This document shows, piece by piece, positions 33,624-41,503 of a DNA stretch of 64,000 bases. The stretch's first letter is position 1; the number at the start of each line of letters is the position of its first letter. The notes under the pieces were generated by a model. It was not told the DNA's origin. It made no database searches and saw only the letters and a list, made by a program, of their open reading frames with translations. A program made the position numbers and the translations under genes. Source of the stretch: Ancrocorticia sp052089425 (GTDB lineage Bacteria > Actinomycetota > Actinomycetes > Actinomycetales > Actinomycetaceae). Where the stretch lies: contig NZ_JBQCZW010000001.1 of the NCBI RefSeq assembly GCF_052089425.1, forward strand, positions 1 to 64,000, written 5' to 3'.

Positions 33624-33687
33624 TTCAATTCCGTATGTTGTATCAGCCACCCGTATAGGTACGGCTTACACAGCATACGGACGTGAA
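33624..33687. repeat. 64-bp palindromic element, copy 2
   Basis: Aligned base for base with copy 1 with 7 differences in 64; the right arm (33670-33687) is identical and five bases beyond it (CGACG) also match. The left arm has drifted at three positions, but the centre has CCGTA/TACGG pairing that copy 1 lacks. Confidence 0.9.
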
Positions 33688-33765
33688 CGACGGGCAACTA
33701 CCAACTCTCACACGGTCGCGGACAGCCGCCCGCGCGGCGCCACACAACCGATAGCATGGACTTCC

Positions 33766-35256
33766 GTGGCACAACTCGGTTTTGATCGCGAAAAGTACCT
33801 GACCCTCCAACTTGAGCACATCAAGGAGCGGCGCGCCCAATTCGGCGGCAAGCTCTACCTTGAATTTGGCGGCAAGCTCTTTGACGATATGCACGCCTCC
33901 CGCGTGCTCCCGGGCTTTCTCCCGGACAACAAGATTGTCATGCTGGAAGAGATGCGTGATGACGTTGAGATTGTCATGGCCGTCAGCGCCAGAGACATCC
34001 AACGGAACAAAGTCCGCGAGGATCTGGGCATCGCCTACGATCAGGACGTTCTGCGCCTCATTGACGCCTTCCGTGAGCGCGACCTGTACGTTGGCTCCGT
34101 GGTAATCACTCGGATGAGTGACGATAACCGCCCGGCCAAGAACTTCATGAGGAAGCTACAACGCCTAGGCCTCAAGGTGTACCGCCACGCATCGATCACG
34201 GGCTACCCTCACGATGTTGAGCGGGTGGTATCCGAAGCCGGCTACGGCAAGAACGAATACATTGAAACTACGCGCGACGTGGTGGTTGTCACCGCCCCAG
34301 GCCCCGGAAGCGGCAAGCTGGCCACATGCCTTTCGCAGGTGTACCACGATCACTTGCGTGGGATCACCTCGGGGTACGCCAAGTATGAGACCTTCCCGAT
34401 CTGGAACCTTCCGCTGGATCACCCCGTCAACTTGGCTTACGAAGCAGCCACGGCGGATCTCGACGATGTCAACATGATCGATCCCTACCATTTGGCCGCC
34501 TACGGCGAACAGACGGTCAACTACAACCGGGACGTGGAAACGTTCCCGATTCTCAATCTGCTGTTCGAGAGGATCATGGGCGCTTCGCCCTATCAGTCCC
34601 CAACGGACATGGGTGTGAATATGGCAGGCTTCGCTATGTCCGACGATGCCGTATGCCGCCGTGCCGCCACCCAAGAAATCATCCGAAGGTATGACAAGGC
34701 TCGAGTCGCGGAGCGGCGGGACGAACTTGATTCCACGGTGTCCGATCGCATCGCTCTACTCATGGGTAAGGCGGGCGTGACCGAAACAGACCGTCCAGTA
34801 GTTGAGCCAGCACTGGCGAAAGCCAAGAAAACAAAGGGGCCGGCCGCCGCCATCGAACTGCCTGATGGCACGATCGTCACGGGCAAAACATCTGATCTCT
34901 TGGGAAGCTCCTCTGCCGTTCTTCTCAACGCGCTGAAGGTTCTTGCCGGCATCGATGATTCGGTGGACCTTCTCTCCCCCGCGATGATCGAGCCCATCCA
35001 GAACCTCAAGACCCACCACCTAGGTAGTAAGAATCCGCGGCTTCATACGGACGAGGTACTCATCGCCCTAGCCGTTGGCGCCACCACGGATACCAACGCA
35101 CGAACGGCGTTGGATACCCTGTCCCAGCTGCGCAACTGTGATGTTCACTCGTCTGTCATTCTCGGGCCAGTGGACGAGGGCGTGTTCCGAAATCTTGGTG
35201 TGAACGTGACAAGCGAGCCAGTGTTTCAATACAAGAATCTCTACCGGAAGCGCTAA
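33766..35256 (+). CDS. DUF1846 family protein
   Basis: 496 residues matching the length and start of DUF1846 proteins (FDREKYLTLQLEHIKERRAQFGGKLYLEFGGKLFDDMHASRVLPGF), with GPGSGKLATCLSQVYHD resembling a nucleotide-binding loop, and NPRLHTDEVLIALAVGATT near the C-terminus. Structures are known for the family, but its function is not established to my knowledge. Start GTG 33766; TAGCAT lies 8 bases upstream and no Shine-Dalgarno is seen. It is convergent with the deoR gene, 20 bases between stops. Confidence 0.9.
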   Translation: MAQLGFDREKYLTLQLEHIKERRAQFGGKLYLEFGGKLFDDMHASRVLPGFLPDNKIVMLEEMRDDVEIVMAVSARDIQRNKVREDLGIAYDQDVLRLIDAFRERDLYVGSVVITRMSDDNRPAKNFMRKLQRLGLKVYRHASITGYPHDVERVVSEAGYGKNEYIETTRDVVVVTAPGPGSGKLATCLSQVYHDHLRGITSGYAKYETFPIWNLPLDHPVNLAYEAATADLDDVNMIDPYHLAAYGEQTVNYNRDVETFPILNLLFERIMGASPYQSPTDMGVNMAGFAMSDDAVCRRAATQEIIRRYDKARVAERRDELDSTVSDRIALLMGKAGVTETDRPVVEPALAKAKKTKGPAAAIELPDGTIVTGKTSDLLGSSSAVLLNALKVLAGIDDSVDLLSPAMIEPIQNLKTHHLGSKNPRLHTDEVLIALAVGATTDTNARTALDTLSQLRNCDVHSSVILGPVDEGVFRNLGVNVTSEPVFQYKNLYRKR

Positions 35257-35276
35257 TCGCGAACCGTTCCTCGTGC

Positions 35277-36065
35277 TCACCCGTCAAGCGACGGGGCCAC
35301 AATCACCGTTTCTACTTCGCCCTCGAGGCGATCGATGGTCTCCTCCGGCGTCTGGGAATCTACAACCACAGTGTCAAAAGCGGAGAGCGGCACCACCTCG
35401 TGGAGCGCGCGGCGTGCGAACTTCGTGTGATCGGCCAGTAGGATCTTCCGGGCGGAAACCGCGAGCATGGCACGCTTGGTATCGGCCACAAATTCGTGAG
35501 GGTTACACACTGAACTCCCGGTGATGGCGGCATCCGACATCACGCACACATCCGCGCGCATCTTCTTGATGGCTTCAACCGTACTTGGACCGTGGAACGA
35601 ATCAGTCCATAGCCTGTACCTGCCACCCATCATGAACACCGTGGTTCCCGGGTTGCTTCCCACTTTCTGCACCACGGTCAGCGCATTGGTAATGATGGTC
35701 AGAGGGGAAAGATCCGCGACCCGGTCCAGCAAGGGAAGCACCGTGGAAGAATCGTCCACCATCACTGATTCCCCGCGCGTAATGAGGTGAGCTGCGGCAG
35801 CCGCGATCTCCGCTTTCTCCCCTGGGTTCAGCTTCGAACGCATATCCGTTGGCATCTCGGACAGGCTGGAGCGCGCGGGAGAAACCTCGCCCTTCGATCG
35901 CGTGACCAAGTCAAGCTTTTCCAGCTTCGCAAGATCGCGATACACGGTCACAATCGAGACGGCCAACTTCTGCGCGAGCTCTTCAACCCTCAACGGGCCG
36001 CTGGCCGTGACGATATCAACGATTTGGCGGCTGCGGCCGGTGATCTCCGGGCGGTTCGTGCTCAT
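35277..36065 (-). CDS. DeoR-family transcriptional repressor
   Basis: 262 residues: N-terminal winged helix (RSRQIVDIVTASGPLRVEELAQKLAVSIVTVYRDLAKLEKLDLVTRSKGEV) and a DeoR C-terminal sugar-phosphate sensor domain (VMVDDSSTVLPLL; TIITNALTV; MGGRYRLWTDSFHG; KILLADHTKFARRALHEV). The usual 'D.G.T' effector loop is DDSST. Last gene of the minus-strand carbohydrate operon (kinase, dehydrogenase, aldolase), so it very likely represses that operon in response to a phosphorylated intermediate. Confidence 0.9.
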   Translation of the reverse strand: MSTNRPEITGRSRQIVDIVTASGPLRVEELAQKLAVSIVTVYRDLAKLEKLDLVTRSKGEVSPARSSLSEMPTDMRSKLNPGEKAEIAAAAAHLITRGESVMVDDSSTVLPLLDRVADLSPLTIITNALTVVQKVGSNPGTTVFMMGGRYRLWTDSFHGPSTVEAIKKMRADVCVMSDAAITGSSVCNPHEFVADTKRAMLAVSARKILLADHTKFARRALHEVVPLSAFDTVVVDSQTPEETIDRLEGEVETVIVAPSLDG

Positions 36066-36172
36066 GGACTTCCTTTTACTTGTGATGCGTGGGCGGTGGC
36101 TAGCGCAGCTTCTGACCGTGCTGACGAACCAGCACCAGCTGACGCCGCGCCAGCCACCGTAGGCGTGAGCCT

Positions 36173-36823
36173 CTAGCCCTCGTTTGCCGCGTGGGCCGTG
36201 TAGCCCTTGATGCCTGAGGAGGCTTCGGCCACCTGTTCATCGGTCAGGAGCTTGACAGCCCGGCCGGTCCACAGGGCGCGGAGCTCGATATCGCAGATGT
36301 ACTCCAGGTAGGGCAGCTTATCCAGCGCGGCAGCCAGATCTGGGCCAATCGTGATGGCGCCGTGGTTTGCCATGAGGGCGCCAAGGCGGCCGTTCAGAGC
36401 ATTCGTCACGTTCTCAGCCAACTCGTCCGTGCCAAACGTTGCGTACGGGGCCACGCGGATGGCGCCGCCGAACATCGTGGAGTAGTAGTGGCTGATCGGG
36501 ATCTCATCTACAACAAGGCCCATTGCCGTTGAAGCCGGGGCATGGTTGTGGGTGATCGCGCCGGCATCGGTTGCCCTGTATACGCTCAGGTGCAGCGGGC
36601 ACTCCGATGAGGGCTTGTACTTGCCTTCGAGCTGGTTGCCGTCCATATCTACAACGGCAACGTCCTCGGCTGTCATCGTGTCATAAGGGACGGCCGATGG
36701 GGACATAACAACGTGATCGCCCACGCGCACGGACACATTGCCCGCCGTTCCCACTACGAGGTTCTTGGCCACCATTTCTAGGCACGTATCGACTACTTGC
36801 TGGCGCTCTGCTTCGTAAAGCAT
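36173..36823 (-). CDS. class II aldolase, L-fuculose-1-phosphate aldolase-like
   Basis: 216 residues, FucA/AraD fold. GTAGNVSVR binds phosphate, the active-site Glu lies in SSECPLH, and the zinc histidines are in THNHAPAS and MANHGAI. It would cleave a ketose phosphate to dihydroxyacetone phosphate (or similar) and an aldehyde; the sugar is not defined by sequence. The kinase upstream would supply the phosphorylated substrate. GGAG lies 9 bases before the ATG (GGAGTCAGA). The upstream spacer carries the 18-bp tandem repeat. Confidence 0.9.
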   Translation of the reverse strand: MLYEAERQQVVDTCLEMVAKNLVVGTAGNVSVRVGDHVVMSPSAVPYDTMTAEDVAVVDMDGNQLEGKYKPSSECPLHLSVYRATDAGAITHNHAPASTAMGLVVDEIPISHYYSTMFGGAIRVAPYATFGTDELAENVTNALNGRLGALMANHGAITIGPDLAAALDKLPYLEYICDIELRALWTGRAVKLLTDEQVAEASSGIKGYTAHAANEG

Positions 36824-36870
36824 TCTGACTCCTTCGGAGATAGATGAAACTGTTGAGGTTTCTTGGGTTT

Positions 36871-36951
36871 TCTTCTGGTTTCGAGAATTCTTCTGGTTGC
36901 GAAAACTCTTCTGGTTGCGAAAACTCTTCTGGTTTCGAGAATTCTTCTGGT
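36871..36951. repeat. 18-bp tandem repeat, four and a half units
   Basis: Units start TCTTCTGGTT at 36871, 36889, 36907, 36925 and a partial at 36943. Two variants are arranged A-B-B-A (ending TCGAGAAT or GCGAAAAC). It lies in the 241-base spacer between the dehydrogenase stop and the aldolase start, inside the operon transcript. Confidence 0.95.
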
Positions 36952-37064
36952 CTTGTGCGGTTTTCTGGGCATTGGGTGACGCGGCTCGCCGTAGCCGGTG
37001 TATACCTACGCCACTACGTAACTGAGCGTGACCGTAAGCCCGGCGCTACCGGCCAAAGCCGAGG

Positions 37065-38126
37065 CTATCGAACCCGCAGGTTATCCGCTTCATACACCTC
37101 CGGGTTCATAAGATGCTCGGGGCGCTCGCCCGCCACAAAGCGGGCGATATCTGCCGCGCCAATGCGCCCGGCAAGTTCCGCCGCTTGCTTGGAGGCCCCG
37201 CCCAAATGCGGAGTCATCGTGACGCGCGGGGTAGAGAAGAGGCGGTGTCCAGCAGGAAGCGGCTCGGGATCCAACGCATCGAACGCCGCCGCAAATAGCC
37301 GCCCGGAATCCAACGCATCAGCCACAGCCTCGTAATCAAGCAGCCCACCGCGAGCGCAGTTCACCACGATCGCCTGATCGGGCAGCTTCGCAATCTGGGC
37401 TGCGCCGATCATGTGCTCGGTATCCTTGGTCAGGCGCTGATGCAGCGTGAGAATGCTCGAACGCTCCAGCATAGAATCCAGATCCGAGGCCAGCTCCATA
37501 CCGGGCTCTAGGGCCGAAGGATCCACCCACGGGTCAAACACGATCACGTGCGCACCCATCGCGGCCAAAACTCGCGCAACCTTACCGCCTACGTTTCCGT
37601 AGCCGCACACGCCCACGGTTGACCCAGCAATCTCCGGGCCCACCTGATCGTAGTTGTAGTAATCCGATCGCCAATCGCCGGCCTTGACCTCGCTATCGCG
37701 TTGGGCGATCTGGCGGGCCGCCGCCATAATCATCGCCACGGAATGTTCGGCCGAGGCAACAGCGTTGCGCCCTGGAGCATTGGACACCACAACGCCGTGG
37801 CGGGTGGCGGCCTCAACATCCACGTTCACCGGGCCACCGCGCGTGATGGTGATGAGCTTGAGGTCAGGGCTCGAGGCGATCACTCGTTCGGAAAACGGGT
37901 AGGTGTGGGAAAAGGCGATGTCCGCACCAACCAAGGCTGCAATCAGCTCATCCTCATCTCCGAAGGCTTCCTTCACCCCGGAGAAATCGCTGTATGGGTC
38001 GTTCGGCCAGTTGGACTGGATGGCCTCTACCTGAACCTCTGCCTCGCCAAGCCCATCGGCTCCAGCGATGGCACCTTGGAGCACCTTGGTTGTCACAAAG
38101 CCGTCTCCAGCTGCAAGGATCTTCAT
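37065..38126 (-). CDS. D-2-hydroxyacid dehydrogenase family protein
   Basis: 353 residues of the phosphoglycerate/glycerate dehydrogenase superfamily: Rossmann motif GYGNVGGKVARVLAAMGAHVIVFDPWV, catalytic Arg in NCARGGLL, Glu/His pair DPEP...TPHLGGAS. It would oxidise or reduce a 2-hydroxyacid with NAD(H). Its place between an FGGY kinase (2 bases upstream) and a class II aldolase suggests it handles an aldonate or a product of the sugar pathway rather than serine synthesis. The segment before the Rossmann motif (SEVKAGDWRSDYYNYDQVGPEI) is typical of the carbohydrate-linked branch. Confidence 0.87.
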   Translation of the reverse strand: MKILAAGDGFVTTKVLQGAIAGADGLGEAEVQVEAIQSNWPNDPYSDFSGVKEAFGDEDELIAALVGADIAFSHTYPFSERVIASSPDLKLITITRGGPVNVDVEAATRHGVVVSNAPGRNAVASAEHSVAMIMAAARQIAQRDSEVKAGDWRSDYYNYDQVGPEIAGSTVGVCGYGNVGGKVARVLAAMGAHVIVFDPWVDPSALEPGMELASDLDSMLERSSILTLHQRLTKDTEHMIGAAQIAKLPDQAIVVNCARGGLLDYEAVADALDSGRLFAAAFDALDPEPLPAGHRLFSTPRVTMTPHLGGASKQAAELAGRIGAADIARFVAGERPEHLMNPEVYEADNLRVR

Positions 38127-38128
38127 CT

Positions 38129-39644
38129 TTATGCCTCACTTTCGTGGCGCAACGATCGCATCTGTGGCCACACGGGCTGAATCGCCTTACGTGCCGCCTT
38201 AAAGACCTCGTGCGTACGCCGGTAAATTGAATAGTTGTCCGGGTTGGGAAGGAATTCCTCCATGCCGGTCTTCAGCATGTCAGCTGCCTCGCCAATATCG
38301 GAGGCGGCGCCAGCCGAAACGAGCGCCAGCACGGCAGCACCGCGCGCCCCTGCTTCGGGCGCTTCTTGGCGCACCACGCGCTGGCCGGTGGCATCCGCCA
38401 GAATCTTGCACAGCAGATCGGAACGGAAACCGCCGCCGGACACCACGAGGTCCTCACTCATTTTCAGGGTGTCGATGCATTCGAGGAGCGAGAACGCCAC
38501 GCCTTCGTATACGGCGCGAAGTATCTGATTGGTTGGCGTGGTCAGGGACATGCCCATCCACGAAGCAGATGCCGCCGTGTCGAGGAACGGCGCACGCTCA
38601 CCACCCGGGGAGGCATAGGGAAGGTATACAACGCCGCCAGAACCAGCCGGTGCCTGCCGCGCATCCGCTTCGATTTCATCCCAGTCCCGATCTTGGAAGC
38701 CAAGAACGTCACGGATCCAATCGAGATTCGGAGTGCCGGTCATCGGCACGAGGAATTCCAGAACCTGTGAGCCGCGGCCGGTGGCCAGAACCATCGAGAG
38801 GTTGGACTGGCGATCCTGTGCGGACGGCTGAAGTTTGCCCACAAACCCCGTTGTCCCCAGAATGAGCCAGCCTTCGCCATCTTCTACAGCACGCAGGCCA
38901 GCGCCCGTTACGGCCACGTCGATCATGCCAACACCCACGGGAGTGCCAGCGGGAATTCCCGTCACGGCGGTGGCCTCTTCGGTCACCGTTCCACCCCGGG
39001 GCGTCCGAGCCCACAGCCGGTGGGAGCAAACGCAGGGCGTCCGGCATGCCCAGAGCGTTCGCCATCGCGCTTGAGTACTCCATGGTGTTGACGTCGAGGA
39101 ACGTACGTGAAGCCTCCGTGTAATCGGTCAGGCGTTCGCCCGTCAACCGGAAGCGCAGCCAGTCCTTGCAGTACAGATGCGTGGCCGCACTAGCAAGCAT
39201 CTCCGGCTCATTCGCCGCAAACTCTTCGTACAGCACGGGAAACAGACCGCCGAATATCGTGGTACCGGTGGTCTCCAGCACCGTGTCCGCCTTGCCCTGG
39301 TTCGTCCATTCATTCACGCGATCGCTCGCGCGCCCATCCAGCCACGTCGCAGCAGGGCGAACGGGAGTCCCGGCCTCATCCACCAGCCATGCACCGTCGC
39401 CTTGGCCGGTTAGCCCGATTGCCACGATATCGTCATCGGGACGCTGGGCCCTCACCTCACGCAAACAGCTGGCAACGCCCTGCCAGATCGCCTCCATGTC
39501 CTGCTCGGCCTCGCCGAGTTTGCCGTAATTCACTGGAACAGATTCGTGGTGTGTAGCCAGAATCCCGCCAGAAAGGTCAAACGCCACGGCCTTCACCGCC
39601 GTGGTGCCGCCATCCACTCCGATGACGATCTTCTCACCGCTCAT
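38129..39644 (-). pseudogene. FGGY-family carbohydrate kinase split by a one-base frameshift
   Basis: The N-terminal frame (from MSGEKIVIGVDGGTTAVKAVAFD, ATG 39644, AAAGGAG 6 bases upstream) runs to LLPPAVGSDAPG. The C-terminal frame resumes at GTVTEEATAVTGIPAGTPV and carries GAGLRAVEDGEG, VSGGGFRSDLLCKILAD and EAGARGAAVLAL. They join if one G is dropped from the CCCCGGGG run at 38994-39001, restoring about 505 residues, normal for FGGY kinases. Both halves keep kinase motifs, so the mutation is recent, a sequencing error, or a phase-variable switch. The substrate is an unknown sugar or polyol. First gene of the operon. Confidence 0.88.
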
Positions 39645-39682
39645 ACTCATCTCCTTTGTCAAACACAACCGCGTGCAGACTA

Positions 39683-39688
39683 AGTATA
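39683..39688 (-). promoter_or_regulatory. -10 box of the kinase-dehydrogenase-aldolase-deoR operon
   Basis: TATACT on the minus strand, about 40 bases before the kinase start, in an AT-rich stretch (39680-39750) with short TTTC/GAAA symmetries that could hold the DeoR operator. Confidence 0.45.
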
Positions 39689-39755
39689 TTCACATAAATT
39701 TCAGAAATGGTAGTAGTTTTTTCAATTGATTATCACGAACCATAGTCTCCGCTTC

Positions 39756-39772
39756 TTTTTCGACGACGACGA
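39756..39772 (+). repeat. T5-CGACGACGACGA dispersed tract
   Basis: Spacer copy of the dispersed motif, between the divergent kinase and DUF2975 promoters. Confidence 0.6.
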
Positions 39773-39796
39773 AACCTCCCCCACAACCCACTTGCC

Positions 39797-39811
39797 TATC
39801 GTTTATCGATA
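39797..39811 (+). promoter_or_regulatory. PadR-type operator candidate before the DUF2975 gene
   Basis: TATCG-TTTAT-CGATA, 50 bases before the DUF2975 ATG and merging into an AT-run that could be the -10. The same TATCG...CGATA arms occur upstream of the padR gene at 40583. Confidence 0.55.
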
Positions 39812-39860
39812 TATATATTGTTACTCAATAGATCAATGTAACTGAGCGCGGAGGACCCTC

Positions 39861-40325
39861 ATGAAAACGGGCGTTGTAACATCGTTGAAGTGTCTGATCG
39901 GATTGTTTCTCGCAATCTTGCTAGCAACGGCCCTGTGGTGGATGCCGTGGGTGGCCAACGATAGCGCTACCCTCTATCCCGAATTCGCTCACCTGAAAAT
40001 CCCCCTCCTAGCCCTCGCCGAAGCAGCGCTGGCATTCATCCTCGCATTTCTCGTTGCCATCTGGGCGCTTCTGACCAGAGTTCGTGAAGGGCAAGTCTTT
40101 AGCACCTCATCCTTCAAATGGGTGAAGGTCTTGACGCTTACGCCCCTAGGCGTGGCACTCGCCTGCATTGCAGCAGTTCCGCTCACCCCGGGCCCGCCAC
40201 TCTTGGTCTACGGCGCATTGCTTGCCGCCATTGCCTGCATCGCCATCAGCCTACTCATGGCCGTCATGCGGGGATTGCTTGAGCAAGCATTAGCATTGCA
40301 GGGCGAGTTGGACGAGGTGATCTGA
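39861..40325 (+). CDS. DUF2975 family membrane protein
   Basis: 154 residues with four predicted membrane segments (about 9-28, 47-69, 88-109, 116-138), the layout of DUF2975 proteins. Function is unknown. Such genes are usually followed by a small XRE/YozG-type regulator, as here, where ATG of the regulator shares one base with this stop (TGATG). GGAGG lies 6 bases before the ATG. Confidence 0.85.
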   Translation: MKTGVVTSLKCLIGLFLAILLATALWWMPWVANDSATLYPEFAHLKIPLLALAEAALAFILAFLVAIWALLTRVREGQVFSTSSFKWVKVLTLTPLGVALACIAAVPLTPGPPLLVYGALLAAIACIAISLLMAVMRGLLEQALALQGELDEVI

Positions 40326-40534
40326 TGGCAATCATCGTTGATCTCGATCTCATGCTGGCGCGCAGGAAGATGGGCGTGGGAGAGCTGGCTGAACGAGTTG
40401 GCATCACGCCGGCAAACATCTCTGTGTTGAAGAACGGACGCGCCAAGGCCATTCGGTTTAGCACGCTGGATGCACTCTGCAGAGAGCTGGCATGCACACC
40501 GGCCGATATCCTGCGCTACGAGCCTGACGAGTAA
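40325..40534 (+). CDS. small XRE-family (YozG-like) HTH regulator
   Basis: 69 residues, all helix-turn-helix: IIVDLDLMLARRKMGVGELAERVGITPANISVLKNGRAKAIRFSTLDALCRELACTPADILRYEPDE. It is typical of the one-domain regulators paired with DUF2975 proteins. Probably controls its own operon or partners with the membrane protein. Confidence 0.9.
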   Translation: MAIIVDLDLMLARRKMGVGELAERVGITPANISVLKNGRAKAIRFSTLDALCRELACTPADILRYEPDE

Positions 40535-40562
40535 TGCGCCAGCACATCCTTTACAGCCGATA

Positions 40563-40606
40563 GTTACCGATGTATCGTTAAGTATCGTTAGCGATACACC
40601 GGTAAC
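40563..40606 (+). promoter_or_regulatory. large PadR-type operator before the padR gene
   Basis: Nested symmetry: outer arms GTTACCG (40563-40569) and CGGTAAC (40600-40606); inner TATCG-TTAG-CGATA (40583-40596); and a third TATCG half-site at 40573. The core resembles PadR-family operators, and the position (66 bases before the padR start) suggests autoregulation. Confidence 0.65.
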
Positions 40607-40671
40607 AACCGCGTGAAAGCAGCACGACCGTTACATCCACTGCTTTCACATCCATCATAGGAGGTGCCACC

Positions 40672-41421
40672 ATGGCATTACCAGATCCCGATAACACTTT
40701 TAATCCCGATGCATTCAGCCCATCCGGGCCCGCACCCTCCGCGCCTACGCCTCCGCCGCCCCCTCCTTCGGCTGCGTCGCCCGCGTCAGCGCCCACTCCG
40801 CCGCCTCCACCTCCGTCCGCACCTTCGGCCCCCTCTCCTGAGGATGCCGATCTGTGGGAGGCATTCGATGCAATACGCGACACGTTCCGGCCTCGTGGCC
40901 CCCGAGGCCCTCACGGTCCCCATGGCGGCCCACACGGCCGGCATCCGCATGGCCCTCATGGCCGTGGCCGCGGAGGGCCGCGAGCTGGTCGCGGGGATGT
41001 GCGGTCAGCAATCCTCTTGCTGCTCTCCGAAGGGGAGATGCATGGGTATCAGATCATCCGCGAAATCGAAGAGCGCTCCAGCGGCACATGGAAGCCAAGC
41101 CCTGGTTCCGTTTACCCCACGCTCCAGATGCTGGCAGATGAAGGACTCGTCATCGCTTCGGAAACTGGCGGGCGCAAGACGTACAGCCTGACCAAGGAAG
41201 GCAGTACTGCCGCCGCCAAAGCCAAGGAGAATGCCGCTCCATGGCAAACGCCAAGTGCCGAAGCCATGAGCAAGGCGGCCGGTCTGCCACGAGCAGGCGC
41301 CGAACTAGCCCAGGCCGTCTCTCAGCTTGTCACCTCGGGCACACCGAAACAGCGTGAAGCTGCGATCAAGATCCTGAAGGATGCACGCCGCCAGATCTAC
41401 GGCATTCTGGCCGAAGAGTAA
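40672..41421 (+). CDS. PadR-family regulator with Pro-rich and Gly/His/Arg-rich N-terminus
   Basis: 249 residues. The PadR winged helix lies about 108-180 (SAILLLLSEGEMHGYQIIREIEERSSG, PSPGSVYPTLQMLADEGLV, GRKTYSLTKEG), followed by a C-terminal helical region (about 185-249). The first 107 residues are unusual: runs of proline (TPPPPPPS twice) and then PRGPHGPHGGPHGRHPHGPHG, a His/Gly/Arg-rich stretch that could bind metal or nucleic acid. GGAGG is 6 bases before the ATG. Likely autoregulated through the operator at 40563 and likely to control the DUF2975 operon. Confidence 0.9.
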   Translation: MALPDPDNTFNPDAFSPSGPAPSAPTPPPPPPSAASPASAPTPPPPPPSAPSAPSPEDADLWEAFDAIRDTFRPRGPRGPHGPHGGPHGRHPHGPHGRGRGGPRAGRGDVRSAILLLLSEGEMHGYQIIREIEERSSGTWKPSPGSVYPTLQMLADEGLVIASETGGRKTYSLTKEGSTAAAKAKENAAPWQTPSAEAMSKAAGLPRAGAELAQAVSQLVTSGTPKQREAAIKILKDARRQIYGILAEE

Positions 41422-41444
41422 TCGGTCGCTTCACTGGCTGATGT

Positions 41445-41484
41445 GACGCCCCCGGCTCTACCTGCATGCGGAGTCGGGGGCGTC
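41445..41484. terminator. bidirectional terminator between padR and HAD genes
   Basis: A 10-bp stem GACGCCCCCG/CGGGGGCGTC with a 20-base loop between convergent stops. Instead of a T-run, a CGTCGTCGTCG tract follows on the plus strand. Confidence 0.65.
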
Positions 41485-41503
41485 CGTCGTCGTCGTTCAC
41501 TAC

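Noticed and set aside
36871..36951. CRISPR-like array
   Set aside because: Units are directly adjacent with no unique spacers, and no cas genes are present.
36844..37335. Plus-strand 163-codon ORF with SSG(F/C)EN hexapeptide repeats
   Set aside because: Two thirds of it is antisense to the well-supported dehydrogenase gene, and the repeat part is just the translation of the 18-bp tandem repeat. No ribosome-binding site.
37065..38126. SerA (3-phosphoglycerate dehydrogenase for serine synthesis)
   Set aside because: It lacks the C-terminal ACT/regulatory region and sits in a kinase-aldolase-DeoR operon, so a general 2-hydroxyacid dehydrogenase call is safer.
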